Positions 51,679-61,196 of a DNA stretch of 64,000 nt are shown piece by piece. The position numbers and the translations under genes are program-made. Numbering within the stretch: position 1 is the stretch's first letter; the number at the start of each line of letters is the position of its first letter. The DNA comes from Skermanella rosea (GTDB lineage: Bacteria > Pseudomonadota > Alphaproteobacteria > Azospirillales > Azospirillaceae): assembly GCF_016806835.2 (NCBI RefSeq), contig NZ_CP086111.1:1347001-1411000 (forward strand), written 5' to 3'. A model generated the notes under the pieces. That model searched no databases. It was not told the DNA's origin and saw only the letters and a program-made list of their open reading frames with translations.

Positions 51679-51840
51679 ATGCTGAGCAAACTGCGTGAAC
51701 TGATCGGGCGGATGGGCCGGGCCATGCGAGAGCGCGCCCATGTCATGTCGGAACTGGAGAAATCGGAAGGCGACCTGGACAGGAGCCTGCGCCGGTACGG
51801 CAAACCGCCGCGTCGCCGCGGATCGGACGAGGACTCGTGA
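51679..51840 (+). CDS. Small basic hypothetical protein (53 aa)
   Basis: ATG 51679 with GGCGGAG just upstream opens MLSKLRELIGRMGRAMRERA, a charged amphipathic helix, and ends RRYGKPPRRRGSDEDS. No family recognised. It is divergent from the phosphodiesterase gene. The coherent amphipathic pattern and site favour a real gene, but the length leaves doubt. Confidence 0.45.
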   Translation: MLSKLRELIGRMGRAMRERAHVMSELEKSEGDLDRSLRRYGKPPRRRGSDEDS

Positions 51841-51892
51841 CGCCCAGCCCGCCGCCGGTACTCAAGCGGACGTTGGAATGGTATGGATTTCG

Positions 51893-52021
51893 ATGAACTT
51901 TCGGTCGGTTACCGAAGCATCTTCGATGAAACGGCAGGATCAACGTCAAATAGAACGACTATCTGCGATGTTCTATGAAGAATATTCACGCAAAGTCGAA
52001 GCATTGTCAAATTTGTCCTAA
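51893..52021 (+). CDS. Possible very small protein (42 aa)
   Basis: ATG 51893 (or 51926) opens a lower-GC frame ending QIERLSAMFYEEYSRKVEAL plus four residues. The composition is unlike the GC-rich shadow frames around it and looks helical and soluble. There is no clear ribosome-binding site, so this is tentative. It lies 56 bp before the large RTX gene and may instead be its leader. Confidence 0.25.
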   Translation: MNFRSVTEASSMKRQDQRQIERLSAMFYEEYSRKVEALSNLS

Positions 52022-52077
52022 AGATGTAATTAACTGGTCACGGGTATCTTTTGGAGGTCTACTTTTGAGGTGCCTCC

Positions 52078-55017
52078 ATGTCCAGCGCTCCCGTTCTTTG
52101 GTCTGCCCCAATCCTTAAGTTGAATCACACGGTCATCGATCTGAGCAAGACCGGAGCGAGAACCTCGTGGGAGTTCTCGAGTGATGAAGACGTCCTGTTC
52201 ATCGCGTCCGATGAAGTCAGGACCCTCGATCGGCTTCAGACGAAAGGTGGAAACAACATCGTCGTGATCGGCGGCAAGTTCGAGCCGAACGATCACACGA
52301 CGGCGGTCGCCACCCTGAACTTCACCCATGTTTCCGGATCGGTCTATGTGGAAGGCGTCCATATCGACCATCAGTATGCCGGCGAGAAGGACGCCATCTC
52401 CGTCTACAGCGCGGAAGGCAAGCAGGCCAACTTCACCCTGCAGAACTCGCTGATCGAGAACGTCAAGGGCAGCTACTACGGCATCCACGGCGATGTCTTC
52501 CAACCCCAGGGGCCGATCGGCGACATCAAGTTCTACAACGTCACGGCGTCCACGACTTACCAGGGCCTGTTCCTGCAGCCCAGGGATCCGATCAAGTCGG
52601 TCGAACTCGAGAACGTGGAGATCCGGAAGCTGCCGGGCGGCGACACAAAGTCCTGGTTGTATTACTTCTCCCAGCCCGGCGACCACTTGTATCCGGTCTC
52701 GCTCAAGAACGTCTACGTCACCGAGCAGCCGGGCCAGCGGGCCGAGTACAACTCCGTCTACCCTCCGATCGGGCTGGGCGGCGCGGTCCGCTCCGGGGAC
52801 ACGATCACCTTTCCCAATCTTCCCTATTCCGGGTCCATGAAGGTCGGAACCGCGGGGTTCGTCTCGGCGGACAAGGTCGGCCTCGGCTATGAGGCGAGCG
52901 GCCTCCCGGCTTCCGGCGCCTTCCGCGGAACCGCCGGCGACGACGTGTTCCAGGGCGGCTCCGGGACCGATACCCTCGACTACGGCTGGGTCCCGTCCGC
53001 GGTCGTGGTCGACCTGGTGCTCGGCAAGTCGAGCGGCGGGGGCGGCAACGACCGGTTCAGCGGCATCGACAATGTCAAGGGCTCCGCCCATGCGGATCGG
53101 ATCGTCGGCAATTCCGGAGGCAACGTGCTGGCGGGCGGGGCCGGCGACGACAGCCTGTCCGGCGGGGGTGGCAACGACCGTCTGGTCGGCGGGGCGGGCA
53201 GGGATACCCTCCGCGGGGACGCGGGCGACGACTGGCTCGAGGGCGGGCAGGGCGACGATGTCCTGGACGGCGGTTCCGGCTTCGATACCGTCGACTATTC
53301 GGCCGCCCCGGGCGCGGTGGCGGTCGATCTCAATGCCGGGACCGCGTCGGGGGGCGACGGGACGGACACGCTCATCTCCATCGAGGCGGTGGCTGGTTCG
53401 GCCTTCGACGATACCCTGATCGGCAACTGGACCGTCAATTATCTGGCGGGCAACGCCGGAAACGACGTGCTGCGGAGCGGCGGCGGTGACGACTGGCTCT
53501 CGGGTGGAGCCGGCAACGACATCCTGGACGGCGGGACCGGTGCCGACAGGATGCTGGGCGGCGCCGGAGACGACACCTATTACGTCGACAATGTCGGCGA
53601 CACGGTCGAGGAGAACGCGGGCGAGGGCGTCGACACCGTCTATTCCACGGTTTCCTGGACCCTGGGCGCCAACGTCGAGAACCTGACCTTCACCGGCTAC
53701 GCGAGCCTGACCGGGCGCGGCAACGGGCTGGCCAACGTGATGAGGGGCGGCAATGGGTCGGATACGCTCCACGGGCTGGGCGGCGACGACAGGCTCTATG
53801 GCGGTGCCGGTGGAGATTTCCTGTATGGCGGCGACGGCAACGACACCCTGGACGGCGGCGACGGCAACGACACCCTGAAGGGCGGCAACGGCAACGACAC
53901 CCTCCAGGGCGGCGCCGGCAACGACTGGCTCGAAGGCGGGGCGGGTGCCGATACGATGATCGGCGGCGCGGGGAACGACACCTATATCGTCAACGACGTG
54001 ACCGACATCCTGGTCGAGCGCCCCGGGGAGGGTACAGACACCGCCAGGGCGACGGTATCCTACGTCCTCGCCGCCGAGGTCGAGAACCTGAACCTGGAAG
54101 GGGGTTCCGCCCTGTCCGGAACCGGCAACGCGTCCGCCAACGTGATCCGGGGCAACGCCGCGGACAACATCCTGAGAGGGAGGGGGGGCAACGACACCCT
54201 GCACGGCAACGCGGGGAACGACTGGCTGGACGGTGGCGACGGCAACGACATGCTCTACGGGGGCGACGGCGACGACCTGCTGGAAGGCGGCGCCGGCAAC
54301 GACCGCCTCGACGGCGGGACGGGCGCGGACCGGATGATCGGCGGGTCGGGCGACGACACCTACTACGTGGACAATGCGGGAGACGAAATCTTCGAGGTGC
54401 CCGGCGGCGGCATCGACCTCGTGTGGTCCTCGGTCTCGCTGGCCATGGCGAACGAAGTCGAGAACCTGATCCTGGTCGGGACGGGCAACCTGGACGGCAC
54501 CGGCAACGGCCTCGGCAACAAGATCCAGGGCAACGGCGGCGCGAACCTGCTGCGAGGGGGCGGCGGCGACGACTGGCTCCGGGGCTGGGACGGCAACGAC
54601 CGGCTCGAAGGCGGGGACGGGAACGACGGCCTGGACGGCGGGGCCGGGAACGACATCCTGATCGGCGGCGCCGGGCGCGACCGGCTGTCCGGCGGAGCGG
54701 GGGCGGACCGGTTCGTCTTCAACTCGGTCGAAGACAGCGGGCCGGGATGGGGACAGCGGGACAACATCCTGGACTTCCAGCCCGGGATCGACATCATCGA
54801 CCTGAGGGCGATCGATGCCGACACCACGCTGGCGGGCGACCAAGCCTTCGCCTTCATCGGCGGTTCCGCCTTCGGCAAGGTCGCCGGCCAGCTCCGGTGG
54901 TACGAGGCGAACGATTTCCGGATCGCCCAGGGCGACGTGAACGGCGACGGGGTGTCCGACTTCGAACTCCAGATCACCGGCCCCGCGACGATCGAGAAGT
55001 CGTTCTTCCTGCTCTGA
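52078..55017 (+). CDS. Large RTX protein with beta-helical N-terminal domain
   Basis: 979 residues. The N-terminal ~280 residues (TVIDLSKTGARTSWEFSSDE, then NNIVVIGGKFEP, then FTLQNSLIENVKGSYYG) look like a right-handed beta-helix as in polysaccharide lyases/epimerases. About 60% of the rest is GGxGxDxL Ca2+ repeats in blocks. Three ~65-residue linkers of the form DDTYYVDNVGD...VENLTFTGYASLTGRGNGLAN separate the blocks. The end (DRFVFNSVEDSG ... DILDFQPGIDIIDL-like, VNGDGVSDFEL) is the serralysin-type C-terminal module and type I secretion signal. Possibly a secreted polysaccharide-modifying or matrix protein; it is next to the exopolysaccharide locus. Confidence 0.9.
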   Translation: MSSAPVLWSAPILKLNHTVIDLSKTGARTSWEFSSDEDVLFIASDEVRTLDRLQTKGGNNIVVIGGKFEPNDHTTAVATLNFTHVSGSVYVEGVHIDHQYAGEKDAISVYSAEGKQANFTLQNSLIENVKGSYYGIHGDVFQPQGPIGDIKFYNVTASTTYQGLFLQPRDPIKSVELENVEIRKLPGGDTKSWLYYFSQPGDHLYPVSLKNVYVTEQPGQRAEYNSVYPPIGLGGAVRSGDTITFPNLPYSGSMKVGTAGFVSADKVGLGYEASGLPASGAFRGTAGDDVFQGGSGTDTLDYGWVPSAVVVDLVLGKSSGGGGNDRFSGIDNVKGSAHADRIVGNSGGNVLAGGAGDDSLSGGGGNDRLVGGAGRDTLRGDAGDDWLEGGQGDDVLDGGSGFDTVDYSAAPGAVAVDLNAGTASGGDGTDTLISIEAVAGSAFDDTLIGNWTVNYLAGNAGNDVLRSGGGDDWLSGGAGNDILDGGTGADRMLGGAGDDTYYVDNVGDTVEENAGEGVDTVYSTVSWTLGANVENLTFTGYASLTGRGNGLANVMRGGNGSDTLHGLGGDDRLYGGAGGDFLYGGDGNDTLDGGDGNDTLKGGNGNDTLQGGAGNDWLEGGAGADTMIGGAGNDTYIVNDVTDILVERPGEGTDTARATVSYVLAAEVENLNLEGGSALSGTGNASANVIRGNAADNILRGRGGNDTLHGNAGNDWLDGGDGNDMLYGGDGDDLLEGGAGNDRLDGGTGADRMIGGSGDDTYYVDNAGDEIFEVPGGGIDLVWSSVSLAMANEVENLILVGTGNLDGTGNGLGNKIQGNGGANLLRGGGGDDWLRGWDGNDRLEGGDGNDGLDGGAGNDILIGGAGRDRLSGGAGADRFVFNSVEDSGPGWGQRDNILDFQPGIDIIDLRAIDADTTLAGDQAFAFIGGSAFGKVAGQLRWYEANDFRIAQGDVNGDGVSDFELQITGPATIEKSFFLL

Positions 55018-55033
55018 TCCGGTCGCCCAAGGC

Positions 55034-55073
55034 GGAAGGAGCCGCCCGGCGGTCGTGCCGGGCGGCTCCTTCC
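55034..55073. terminator. Bidirectional terminator between the RTX and wzc-like genes
   Basis: A perfect 17-bp GC-rich stem (55034-55050 with 55057-55073) and a 6-nt loop lie 16 bp after the RTX stop and 19 bp from the convergent autokinase stop. The stem edges are AAGG/CCTT. Its position between convergent genes supports termination in both directions. Confidence 0.8.
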
Positions 55074-55092
55074 CGTTCGGACGACTTCCGGA

Positions 55093-57336
55093 TCAGTTCC
55101 GGAAGTAGCTTTCGTACTTGGCGCCGTAGGGGCTGTAGATCCCCTTGTCATAGCTGGCGTAGCGCCGCATGTGGACCTGGGTGAGGACGGACGTCACATG
55201 GATGTCGTCGGCGAACCGGCGAAGCTTGCGCAGGCCGGCCAGGGCCGCCGACTTCGGCGTCTTGCCCCACTGGACCAGATAGATGCACTGGGCCGCCATG
55301 GACGCCAGGATCGCCGCGTCATGGACCGCGCCGATCGGCGGGCTGTCGATGATCACCAGGTCGTAGTCGTGCGACGCCATGGTGACGAACTGCTGCATCC
55401 GGTCGGAGTTCAGCAGGAAGTCCGGCTCCGGCGTGGGTGTGAAGGACGGGGCGACGTCCACGCCCAGGCGCGGGTCGTGCCGGGGAACGGATTCGTAGGG
55501 CAGGCCCCGCTGAAGCATCGTGCTGAGGTCGATGCCGCCTTCCCGCTGGCGTCGGCTGGTTGCGCGCCGGCGCAGGTCGCCGTCGATGATCAGGACCTTG
55601 CGGCCCATCCGGGCCATCTGAACGGCGAACGCCTCGCAGAACGTGGTCTTGCCTTCGCCCGGCGCCGTCGAGGTCACGAGGATCACGTTCCGGCCGGTGG
55701 TCGCCGTTCCCGCCTGGGTGGCATGGGCGATGTCGCGCATTCCCTGCGCGAAGGTCGAGCCGGGCCGGTCGCGGAGATAGGCGCCGGGGTTCTTGGCCCT
55801 GGACCGGGTCAGGCGGGGCACCAGGCCGAGGACCGGGACGTTCAGGGACGCCTCGACGCTTTCCAGGCTGCGCATGCTGCGGTCGAGCAGGTCACGCAGG
55901 ATGGCGGCGACGGCTCCCAGCAGGATGCCCAGGATGGCGGCGCCCACCAGCATCGGGACCTTCTGCGGGAAGGAGGGGAAGATCGGCGCCGCGGCGGCCG
56001 ACACGACCGACAGGTCGGGAGCCGACAGGCGTTCCGGGTTGTCGATCGCCTTGTACTGGGCGAGCGTCTCCTCGAAGGTCGCCCTGAGCGCCCGGGCCTC
56101 GCTTTGGAGTTGGTCCAGCTGGGCGCGGGCCTGGCCCTGGCCGCCGATCTCCTCGGACAAGGTGTTGTAGGCCCGTTCCAGGCTGACCTCGCGCGCCTTG
56201 AACGCGACCACGTTGGAGGCCAGGCCGGAAACGATCCGGCGCATCTCCGCCTGGATGTCGTTCTGCACGGCCGCGAGCCTGGAGCGCAGCTCGATGATCA
56301 CCGGATGGCGCCGGCCCAACTGGGACTGCTCCGTCAGCTGCCGCGACAGCTCGCCTTCCTGGTCGCGCAGCCGCTGGATGACCGGAGAGTCCAGCATCTC
56401 GGCCACCGCGCCGCCATTGCTCATCGCGTCACGCGCCGACTGCAGCTTGGCTTCCGCCGTCTGCCGCTCGGCCCGGAGCTGGACGAGCTGGGCGTTCATC
56501 TCCGACATGCGCTGGACGAGCACGGGGCCGCTTTCCGTATCGACCAGGTTGTTCTCGGCGCGGAAGGCCTGGACCTTCTGCTCCGCGTCGCGAACCTGCT
56601 CGCGCAACTGGTTGAGGGATTCGCCGAGCCAGCCGGTGGCCGAACGGGCCAGGTTCAGCTTCTCGGCGCTCCGATAGGCCAGATACTCCTCGACCAGCGT
56701 GTTCGCGATGCGGGCCGACTTGGACGGATCGGAGGAATGGAAGCCGACGAGGATCGACAGGGACCCGGCATCGTTGGAGACGCTCAGGTTCTTCACCGTC
56801 GAATCCACGGTCATGTAACGGATGCCCTCCTCGGTGGGGGGTGGCCCGCCGCCGCGGACGAATCCGACGACCGTGGAATAGGCCTTCTCCCAGATCCGGG
56901 AGAGCGCGCCCTGGTTGGGGTCGTCGAGCACGGGATTGAACTCCGGGTCCTCGACGAGGCCGAGCCGGTCGACCACCCGCCCGACGATCGTGCGGGACTT
57001 CATCACGTCGATCTCGGAGCGCAGGCCGGCGTCCTCGCCGGAAAGGCCCGGCAGCAGGGCTTCCAGGCCGCTCCCCTTGGCGGCCCCGCTCTCGGCCTTC
57101 AGAAGGACCGACGACGAGTATTGGGGAGCCATCTGCGTCAGGACCGTGCCCGCCAAGGCGGCTGTCAACAGCGCCACGGCAAGGATCAGCCATCGCTCCC
57201 GGTACAGCAGCGAGAAGAACCTCGACAGGTCGATGATCCGGTCTTCCTCGGGTGGACGTATCTGGAGGACGACGGAGCCGCCCTCTCGTGCTGGAGGCAG
57301 CTCCCTGGATGGGGCGGAAAGTTGGTTACGTGCCAC
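55093..57336 (-). CDS. Polysaccharide biosynthesis tyrosine autokinase (Wzc/ExoP type)
   Basis: 747 residues from GTG 57336, with GGAGGAAC upstream. The N-terminal Wzz-like chain-length domain is bounded by membrane helices (ERWLILAVALLTAALAGTVL near residue 55 and VPMLVGAAILGILLGAVAAI near 470), with a long periplasmic coiled coil between. The C-terminal BY-kinase has Walker A TAPGEGKTT around K563, Walker A' KVLIIDGDLRRR and Walker B LVIIDSPP. The Tyr-rich tail (RYASYDKGIYSPYGAKYESY) is the autophosphorylation cluster. It controls polymer length and export of a capsular or exopolysaccharide. Confidence 0.93.
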   Translation of the reverse strand: MARNQLSAPSRELPPAREGGSVVLQIRPPEEDRIIDLSRFFSLLYRERWLILAVALLTAALAGTVLTQMAPQYSSSVLLKAESGAAKGSGLEALLPGLSGEDAGLRSEIDVMKSRTIVGRVVDRLGLVEDPEFNPVLDDPNQGALSRIWEKAYSTVVGFVRGGGPPPTEEGIRYMTVDSTVKNLSVSNDAGSLSILVGFHSSDPSKSARIANTLVEEYLAYRSAEKLNLARSATGWLGESLNQLREQVRDAEQKVQAFRAENNLVDTESGPVLVQRMSEMNAQLVQLRAERQTAEAKLQSARDAMSNGGAVAEMLDSPVIQRLRDQEGELSRQLTEQSQLGRRHPVIIELRSRLAAVQNDIQAEMRRIVSGLASNVVAFKAREVSLERAYNTLSEEIGGQGQARAQLDQLQSEARALRATFEETLAQYKAIDNPERLSAPDLSVVSAAAAPIFPSFPQKVPMLVGAAILGILLGAVAAILRDLLDRSMRSLESVEASLNVPVLGLVPRLTRSRAKNPGAYLRDRPGSTFAQGMRDIAHATQAGTATTGRNVILVTSTAPGEGKTTFCEAFAVQMARMGRKVLIIDGDLRRRATSRRQREGGIDLSTMLQRGLPYESVPRHDPRLGVDVAPSFTPTPEPDFLLNSDRMQQFVTMASHDYDLVIIDSPPIGAVHDAAILASMAAQCIYLVQWGKTPKSAALAGLRKLRRFADDIHVTSVLTQVHMRRYASYDKGIYSPYGAKYESYFRN

Positions 57337-57611
57337 GGTAAGTTCCTCCAGCGCAACCTTTCGGTTCGGTCACCACAAATGCGAGAGAAGAAGATCGCAA
57401 TACATGTTGATCTTGTTCCTGACCGGCTATCATGTAACTCTGCATGTTCCTCAACATACTATTTCACATCAAATGACGTGTACTCTCGCCCGGTATTCCA
57501 GGACGCTAGCTTTAGCATCGATTCTTTGCATCTGCAAAGGCGCGACTTGTTCGAATCTCCGGATGCCTGGGGCTATCCGGATACCGGCGGTCTTTCGGAA
57601 GGTTCACGACC
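57337..57611 (-). promoter_or_regulatory. Upstream region of the autokinase gene
   Basis: 275 bp, lower in GC than its surroundings (for example ATGTTCCTCAACATACTATT around 57443-57462), without a credible gene. It probably contains the promoter for the minus-strand autokinase gene and the 3' end of the Wzy-type transcript. No specific box is claimed. Confidence 0.4.
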
Positions 57612-58859
57612 CTACGATCGGATTGCCTCTCGCGTAGTCACGATGGAGACAGGATAACCTTCCCCGGCGTTCGACCGGGGGTTCGGCGTGATGCGGCGGA
57701 GCAGCGCCATTTCCCGCGCTTCCTGGCAGATCAACAGGATTATCAGGCCGTAGATCGGGCTGAGCTTGTTGCTGCCCGCGGTGATTCCCATCATGCCGGT
57801 GATCATGCAGTAGACCGAGGTCACCAGCGCGGGAGACAGCACGCCGAAAGCGCGGGTATAGGCGATACCGCTCCTGATGGTGGAGATGAAGAAGGCGGTG
57901 AGCAGCAGGGCCGCCGGCCAGCCGTTCTCGAACGCGGCGTTGAGCCACATGTTGTGGGCATGGGCGGGAACCCAGTTCCACTTGTCGACCGCGCCGAAAC
58001 GGAACGTCGCCAGCCCGTGGCCGACGATCGGTTCATCGCGGATGGCGTCGAGCGTCATCAGCCAGATCGGGATCCGGTTGGTCAGGGTGCCGTCGGCATC
58101 GCCCCGGGACAGCAGGGTCGCGGCGATGATCATCAGGCAGGCTCCCGCTACCCCGCTGAGGGTCAGCAGCAGGAACGTGCTGCCCATGTCCCGGCGGAGG
58201 CGGTAGATCATCACCCCCAGGATCATGAGCATGGACACCGCCGTGAAGAACCGCGCCTGCGTCCCGGCGAGGGATGCCAGGCAGACGGCGAGCACGGAGC
58301 ACAGGACGAGGACCCGCCGGCTCAGGCCGTGCTCGCGGTCGGTCAGCCACATCATGACGAAGGTCGCCGCCAATCCCGTCAGGAGCGCCAGACGCTGCTC
58401 GTGGGTCAGGATGCTTTTGAACCGCCAGATGAAGGGATTGTCCGACAGCATGGCGGTCTGCCCGGCGGCCAGCCCCAGCCAGCCCATCAGGCTGACCACG
58501 ACGGCCGAGGCGACGAAGGCGCGCATCGACAGGTCGGTGGGCAGGCCCGACAGGCCGATGCCGACCAGCACCGCCAGGACGAGTATGGTCAGGGCGAAAG
58601 CGGATTCCGCGACGTTGCCGGACCAGACCGTCGTCACGGCGACCCATCCCAGGTATGCGAGCAGCCAGACCACCGGAGGCGACGCCACCACGGCGTGGGG
58701 CATCCGCATCAGGCGCGGGCTCAGCAGGAGCACCGCGCCGCCGAGGATCAGCGGCACGAAGGGGGCGAACAGGCGGCGCTCCTCGTCGCCGAAGCGCGGC
58801 GACTGCACCTCTGTCAGGGTGAAGGCGACGAACGCCAGAAACAGGAGGAAACGACTCAT
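57612..58859 (-). CDS. O-antigen ligase/polymerase family membrane protein (Wzy/WaaL-like)
   Basis: 415 residues with about 10-12 hydrophobic segments and a larger periplasmic loop containing the family motif region (IVGHGLATFRFGAVDKWNWV followed by PAHAHNMWLNAAFENG). The H-x-H/N and ExG pattern is typical of PF04932 O-antigen ligases and polymerases. It polymerises or transfers undecaprenyl-linked glycans on the periplasmic face. Being next to Wzx- and Wzc-like genes makes a polymerase (Wzy) role more likely than ligase. The start overlaps the stop of the GT2 gene (ATGA). Confidence 0.88.
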   Translation of the reverse strand: MSRFLLFLAFVAFTLTEVQSPRFGDEERRLFAPFVPLILGGAVLLLSPRLMRMPHAVVASPPVVWLLAYLGWVAVTTVWSGNVAESAFALTILVLAVLVGIGLSGLPTDLSMRAFVASAVVVSLMGWLGLAAGQTAMLSDNPFIWRFKSILTHEQRLALLTGLAATFVMMWLTDREHGLSRRVLVLCSVLAVCLASLAGTQARFFTAVSMLMILGVMIYRLRRDMGSTFLLLTLSGVAGACLMIIAATLLSRGDADGTLTNRIPIWLMTLDAIRDEPIVGHGLATFRFGAVDKWNWVPAHAHNMWLNAAFENGWPAALLLTAFFISTIRSGIAYTRAFGVLSPALVTSVYCMITGMMGITAGSNKLSPIYGLIILLICQEAREMALLRRITPNPRSNAGEGYPVSIVTTREAIRS

Positions 58860-59881
58860 GGAATTGCCTTGGGTGCGCGGCGCTCGATCGTGAGTATACG
58901 ATCAAGAAGCGGGCGCGTGACCCGGTCCATCGGCTTTCCTGCCAGGCTACTCAGGATGAGATAAGCAGCCTTGAAACGCCGCGAGGACAGGTGTTTCGCC
59001 GCCAGCTGGTGGGCCTGCGCGGCGTTCCCGAAGAGCATCAGCTTGGAGGCGGCCTTGAAGATCTGGGCCTGGATCGACTGCTCTCGGAGCGCCACCATGG
59101 TGTCGATGCCGTGCGCCTTCAGCTCGGTCAGCCGCTCCTCCTGGAGGGCCGGGCTCAGGTGCGAGAGCTGGACCGCCAGCTGCGTGAAGCGGACCTGCCT
59201 GCTCAGCTTCGCGGGCTCGAACGAGACGCCGTCGAACTGGACATAGCGGTCGTACAGGACCTCCGGAACGACCGCGAACCTGCCTTGCCCGATCAGCCTG
59301 AGCCACAGGTCGTAGTCCTGGGAGAAGGTGAACTCGCTCCTGTAGCCGCCGGCCCGCTCATAGGCGTCCCGGCGGAACATCACCTCGCCGTGCGAGAAGA
59401 TGTTGCTCTTCCTGAGCTTTTCGACGGTGAGGCCGTCGGCCGACGGGGTCCGCACCCGGACCATGCCGCTGCCTTCCACGATGTTGCGGTAATGGCAGCC
59501 GACCGCGACCACGTCGGGGTTCCTCTCGAACATCTCGACCTGCCGGGCCAGACGGTCGGGAGCCGACGCGTCGCCCGACCCCTGGACCGCGACGTAGCGC
59601 CCCCTGGACCGGGCGATCGCGTTCATGATGCCCCGGGTGAACCCGGTGTTCCGCTCGTGGTGGATCACGGTCAGGCGGGGATCGTCATAGGCGTCCAGCT
59701 GCCTTCCGGTATCGTCCTTCGAGCAGTCGTTGAACGCGATCAACTCGAAGTCCCGGAAGCTTTGGCCGAGGATCGAATCGACGGTCCGCCGGACCAGGGG
59801 GCCGCGGTTGTAATAGCCGGTGACCACGGAAACCAGGGGCGCGGACGGGCGCACGGGATTTTGGTTTCGTTCAGGCGACAT
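58856..59881 (-). CDS. Family 2 glycosyltransferase
   Basis: 341 residues. The GT-A N-terminus is LVSVVTGYYNRGPLVRRTVD, the nucleotide-binding acidic site is YVAVQGSGDASAPDRL (GSGDxS), and further motifs are MFRRDAYERAGGY and FSQDYDLWLRL, with the catalytic Asp in the last. It adds a sugar to the lipid-linked repeat unit at the cytoplasmic face. Its ATG lies inside the last codons of the flippase gene (11-bp overlap), and its stop overlaps the Wzy-like start, so the genes are translationally coupled. Confidence 0.92.
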   Translation of the reverse strand: MSPERNQNPVRPSAPLVSVVTGYYNRGPLVRRTVDSILGQSFRDFELIAFNDCSKDDTGRQLDAYDDPRLTVIHHERNTGFTRGIMNAIARSRGRYVAVQGSGDASAPDRLARQVEMFERNPDVVAVGCHYRNIVEGSGMVRVRTPSADGLTVEKLRKSNIFSHGEVMFRRDAYERAGGYRSEFTFSQDYDLWLRLIGQGRFAVVPEVLYDRYVQFDGVSFEPAKLSRQVRFTQLAVQLSHLSPALQEERLTELKAHGIDTMVALREQSIQAQIFKAASKLMLFGNAAQAHQLAAKHLSSRRFKAAYLILSSLAGKPMDRVTRPLLDRILTIERRAPKAIP

Positions 59882-61187
59882 GGAGCTTCCTTTGGCGGCG
59901 CACGATCTTCAGGGACAGGTTGCGAAGGATGCTCCACAGTTCCCGGGGGCGGATGAGCAGAACATCGATCGGGGACGTCTTGAACCGTCTGCAGAACAGG
60001 ATCAGGATTCCGACCGCCCCGGCGGCCTGGACGATCACGGTGGCTGCCGCCGCGCCGATCAGGCCGTATTCCGGGATCAGCAGCCAGCACAGAACCCCCT
60101 GGACGACGATGGAAGGCCCGAGCACCGCCGTGCCGGCGAGGGGCTGTCCCTGGGAGGCGAGATACATCTGGAGCATGCGCGCCAGCGCCCCGAACGGTGC
60201 GCCGATCATCAGGATCCGCAGGGCACCGACGGCTGGCAGGAAGTCGCTGCCGAGCATCAGGTACACGACCGGCTCCGCCCCGACCGCGAGGACGACCGAG
60301 ATGCAGATGAAGAGGAAGACCGAGAACCGGATCATGCCCAGCGCCGAGGCGAGATCCTCGGCGCGGCCCGACTCCCTGACGCCCTGCGAGAAAAGGGTGG
60401 TGCCCACGGCGACCGCGATCTCGGAGAAGATCTCGCAGAGCTTGGACACGCCGAAATAGCGGCCGGCATCGGCCAGCGAGGAAAGCGTGTTGACCAAATG
60501 GGCGACCAGGAGGCCGTTGCCCATGTAGAGGGAGTAGGGAAGGATGTACTTCATCCCCGTCCGCTGCAGACGCCAGAACCCCGCCAGTTCCAGGGGAGCC
60601 CGGCCGGCGGCGCCGAGGCGCAGGGTCCACCCGACATAGGCGGCGGCCGCCAGCTGGCCTCCGAACGTCGCACCCAGCGCGAATTCCAGGGTCACGTCGT
60701 CCAGGAGCGCCATGGGGGCGAGAAGCGCCAGGGGGATGATCCGCCCGATCAGGTCGGCCCAGGCGAGCTGCTCGACCTTGCCCTCGCCCAGGTTCATTCC
60801 CTGGTAGATGTTGACGAACAGCATCGGCAGGAGCATGGCGACGGCCAGCCCCTTGGAGACGGGCGAGATATCCTCGTAGGGCCACAGGAGCAGGGTCGCG
60901 ATGGCCAGCGACGCCAGCGAACTGAGCACCCAGCTGATCAGGCTGGCCTGCTCGATCTGCGCGCGGCTCGCCGCCTGCTGGCCCAGGCTCCTGGCTCCGG
61001 CCTGGCGCATTCCCAGATGCCCGACCGAGGACAGGAAAAGGGCCACCAGCGCCGAATAGGCGTAGAAGCCGAACTCGTGGGAGTCCAGCGCCCGCGCCAC
61101 CACGAGCAGGGTCAGCAGGGCGGTGAAACGGACAAGCAGGCGCGACGAGAACAGCAGCGCCGCCTGACCGAGGGGTTTGAGCCGCAT
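59871..61187 (-). CDS. Oligosaccharide flippase (Wzx-like, MOP superfamily)
   Basis: 438 residues with about 12 membrane helices and few charged loops. The N-terminus FSSRLLVRFTALLTLLVVAR and DSHEFGFYAYSALVALFLSS resemble polysaccharide-type MATE/MOP flippases. It would move the undecaprenyl-linked repeat across the inner membrane for the Wzy-like polymerase encoded two genes downstream. It starts 9 bp after the murB stop and overlaps the GT2 gene. Confidence 0.9.
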   Translation of the reverse strand: MRLKPLGQAALLFSSRLLVRFTALLTLLVVARALDSHEFGFYAYSALVALFLSSVGHLGMRQAGARSLGQQAASRAQIEQASLISWVLSSLASLAIATLLLWPYEDISPVSKGLAVAMLLPMLFVNIYQGMNLGEGKVEQLAWADLIGRIIPLALLAPMALLDDVTLEFALGATFGGQLAAAAYVGWTLRLGAAGRAPLELAGFWRLQRTGMKYILPYSLYMGNGLLVAHLVNTLSSLADAGRYFGVSKLCEIFSEIAVAVGTTLFSQGVRESGRAEDLASALGMIRFSVFLFICISVVLAVGAEPVVYLMLGSDFLPAVGALRILMIGAPFGALARMLQMYLASQGQPLAGTAVLGPSIVVQGVLCWLLIPEYGLIGAAAATVIVQAAGAVGILILFCRRFKTSPIDVLLIRPRELWSILRNLSLKIVRRQRKLHVA

Positions 61188-61196
61188 CGCCTATTC

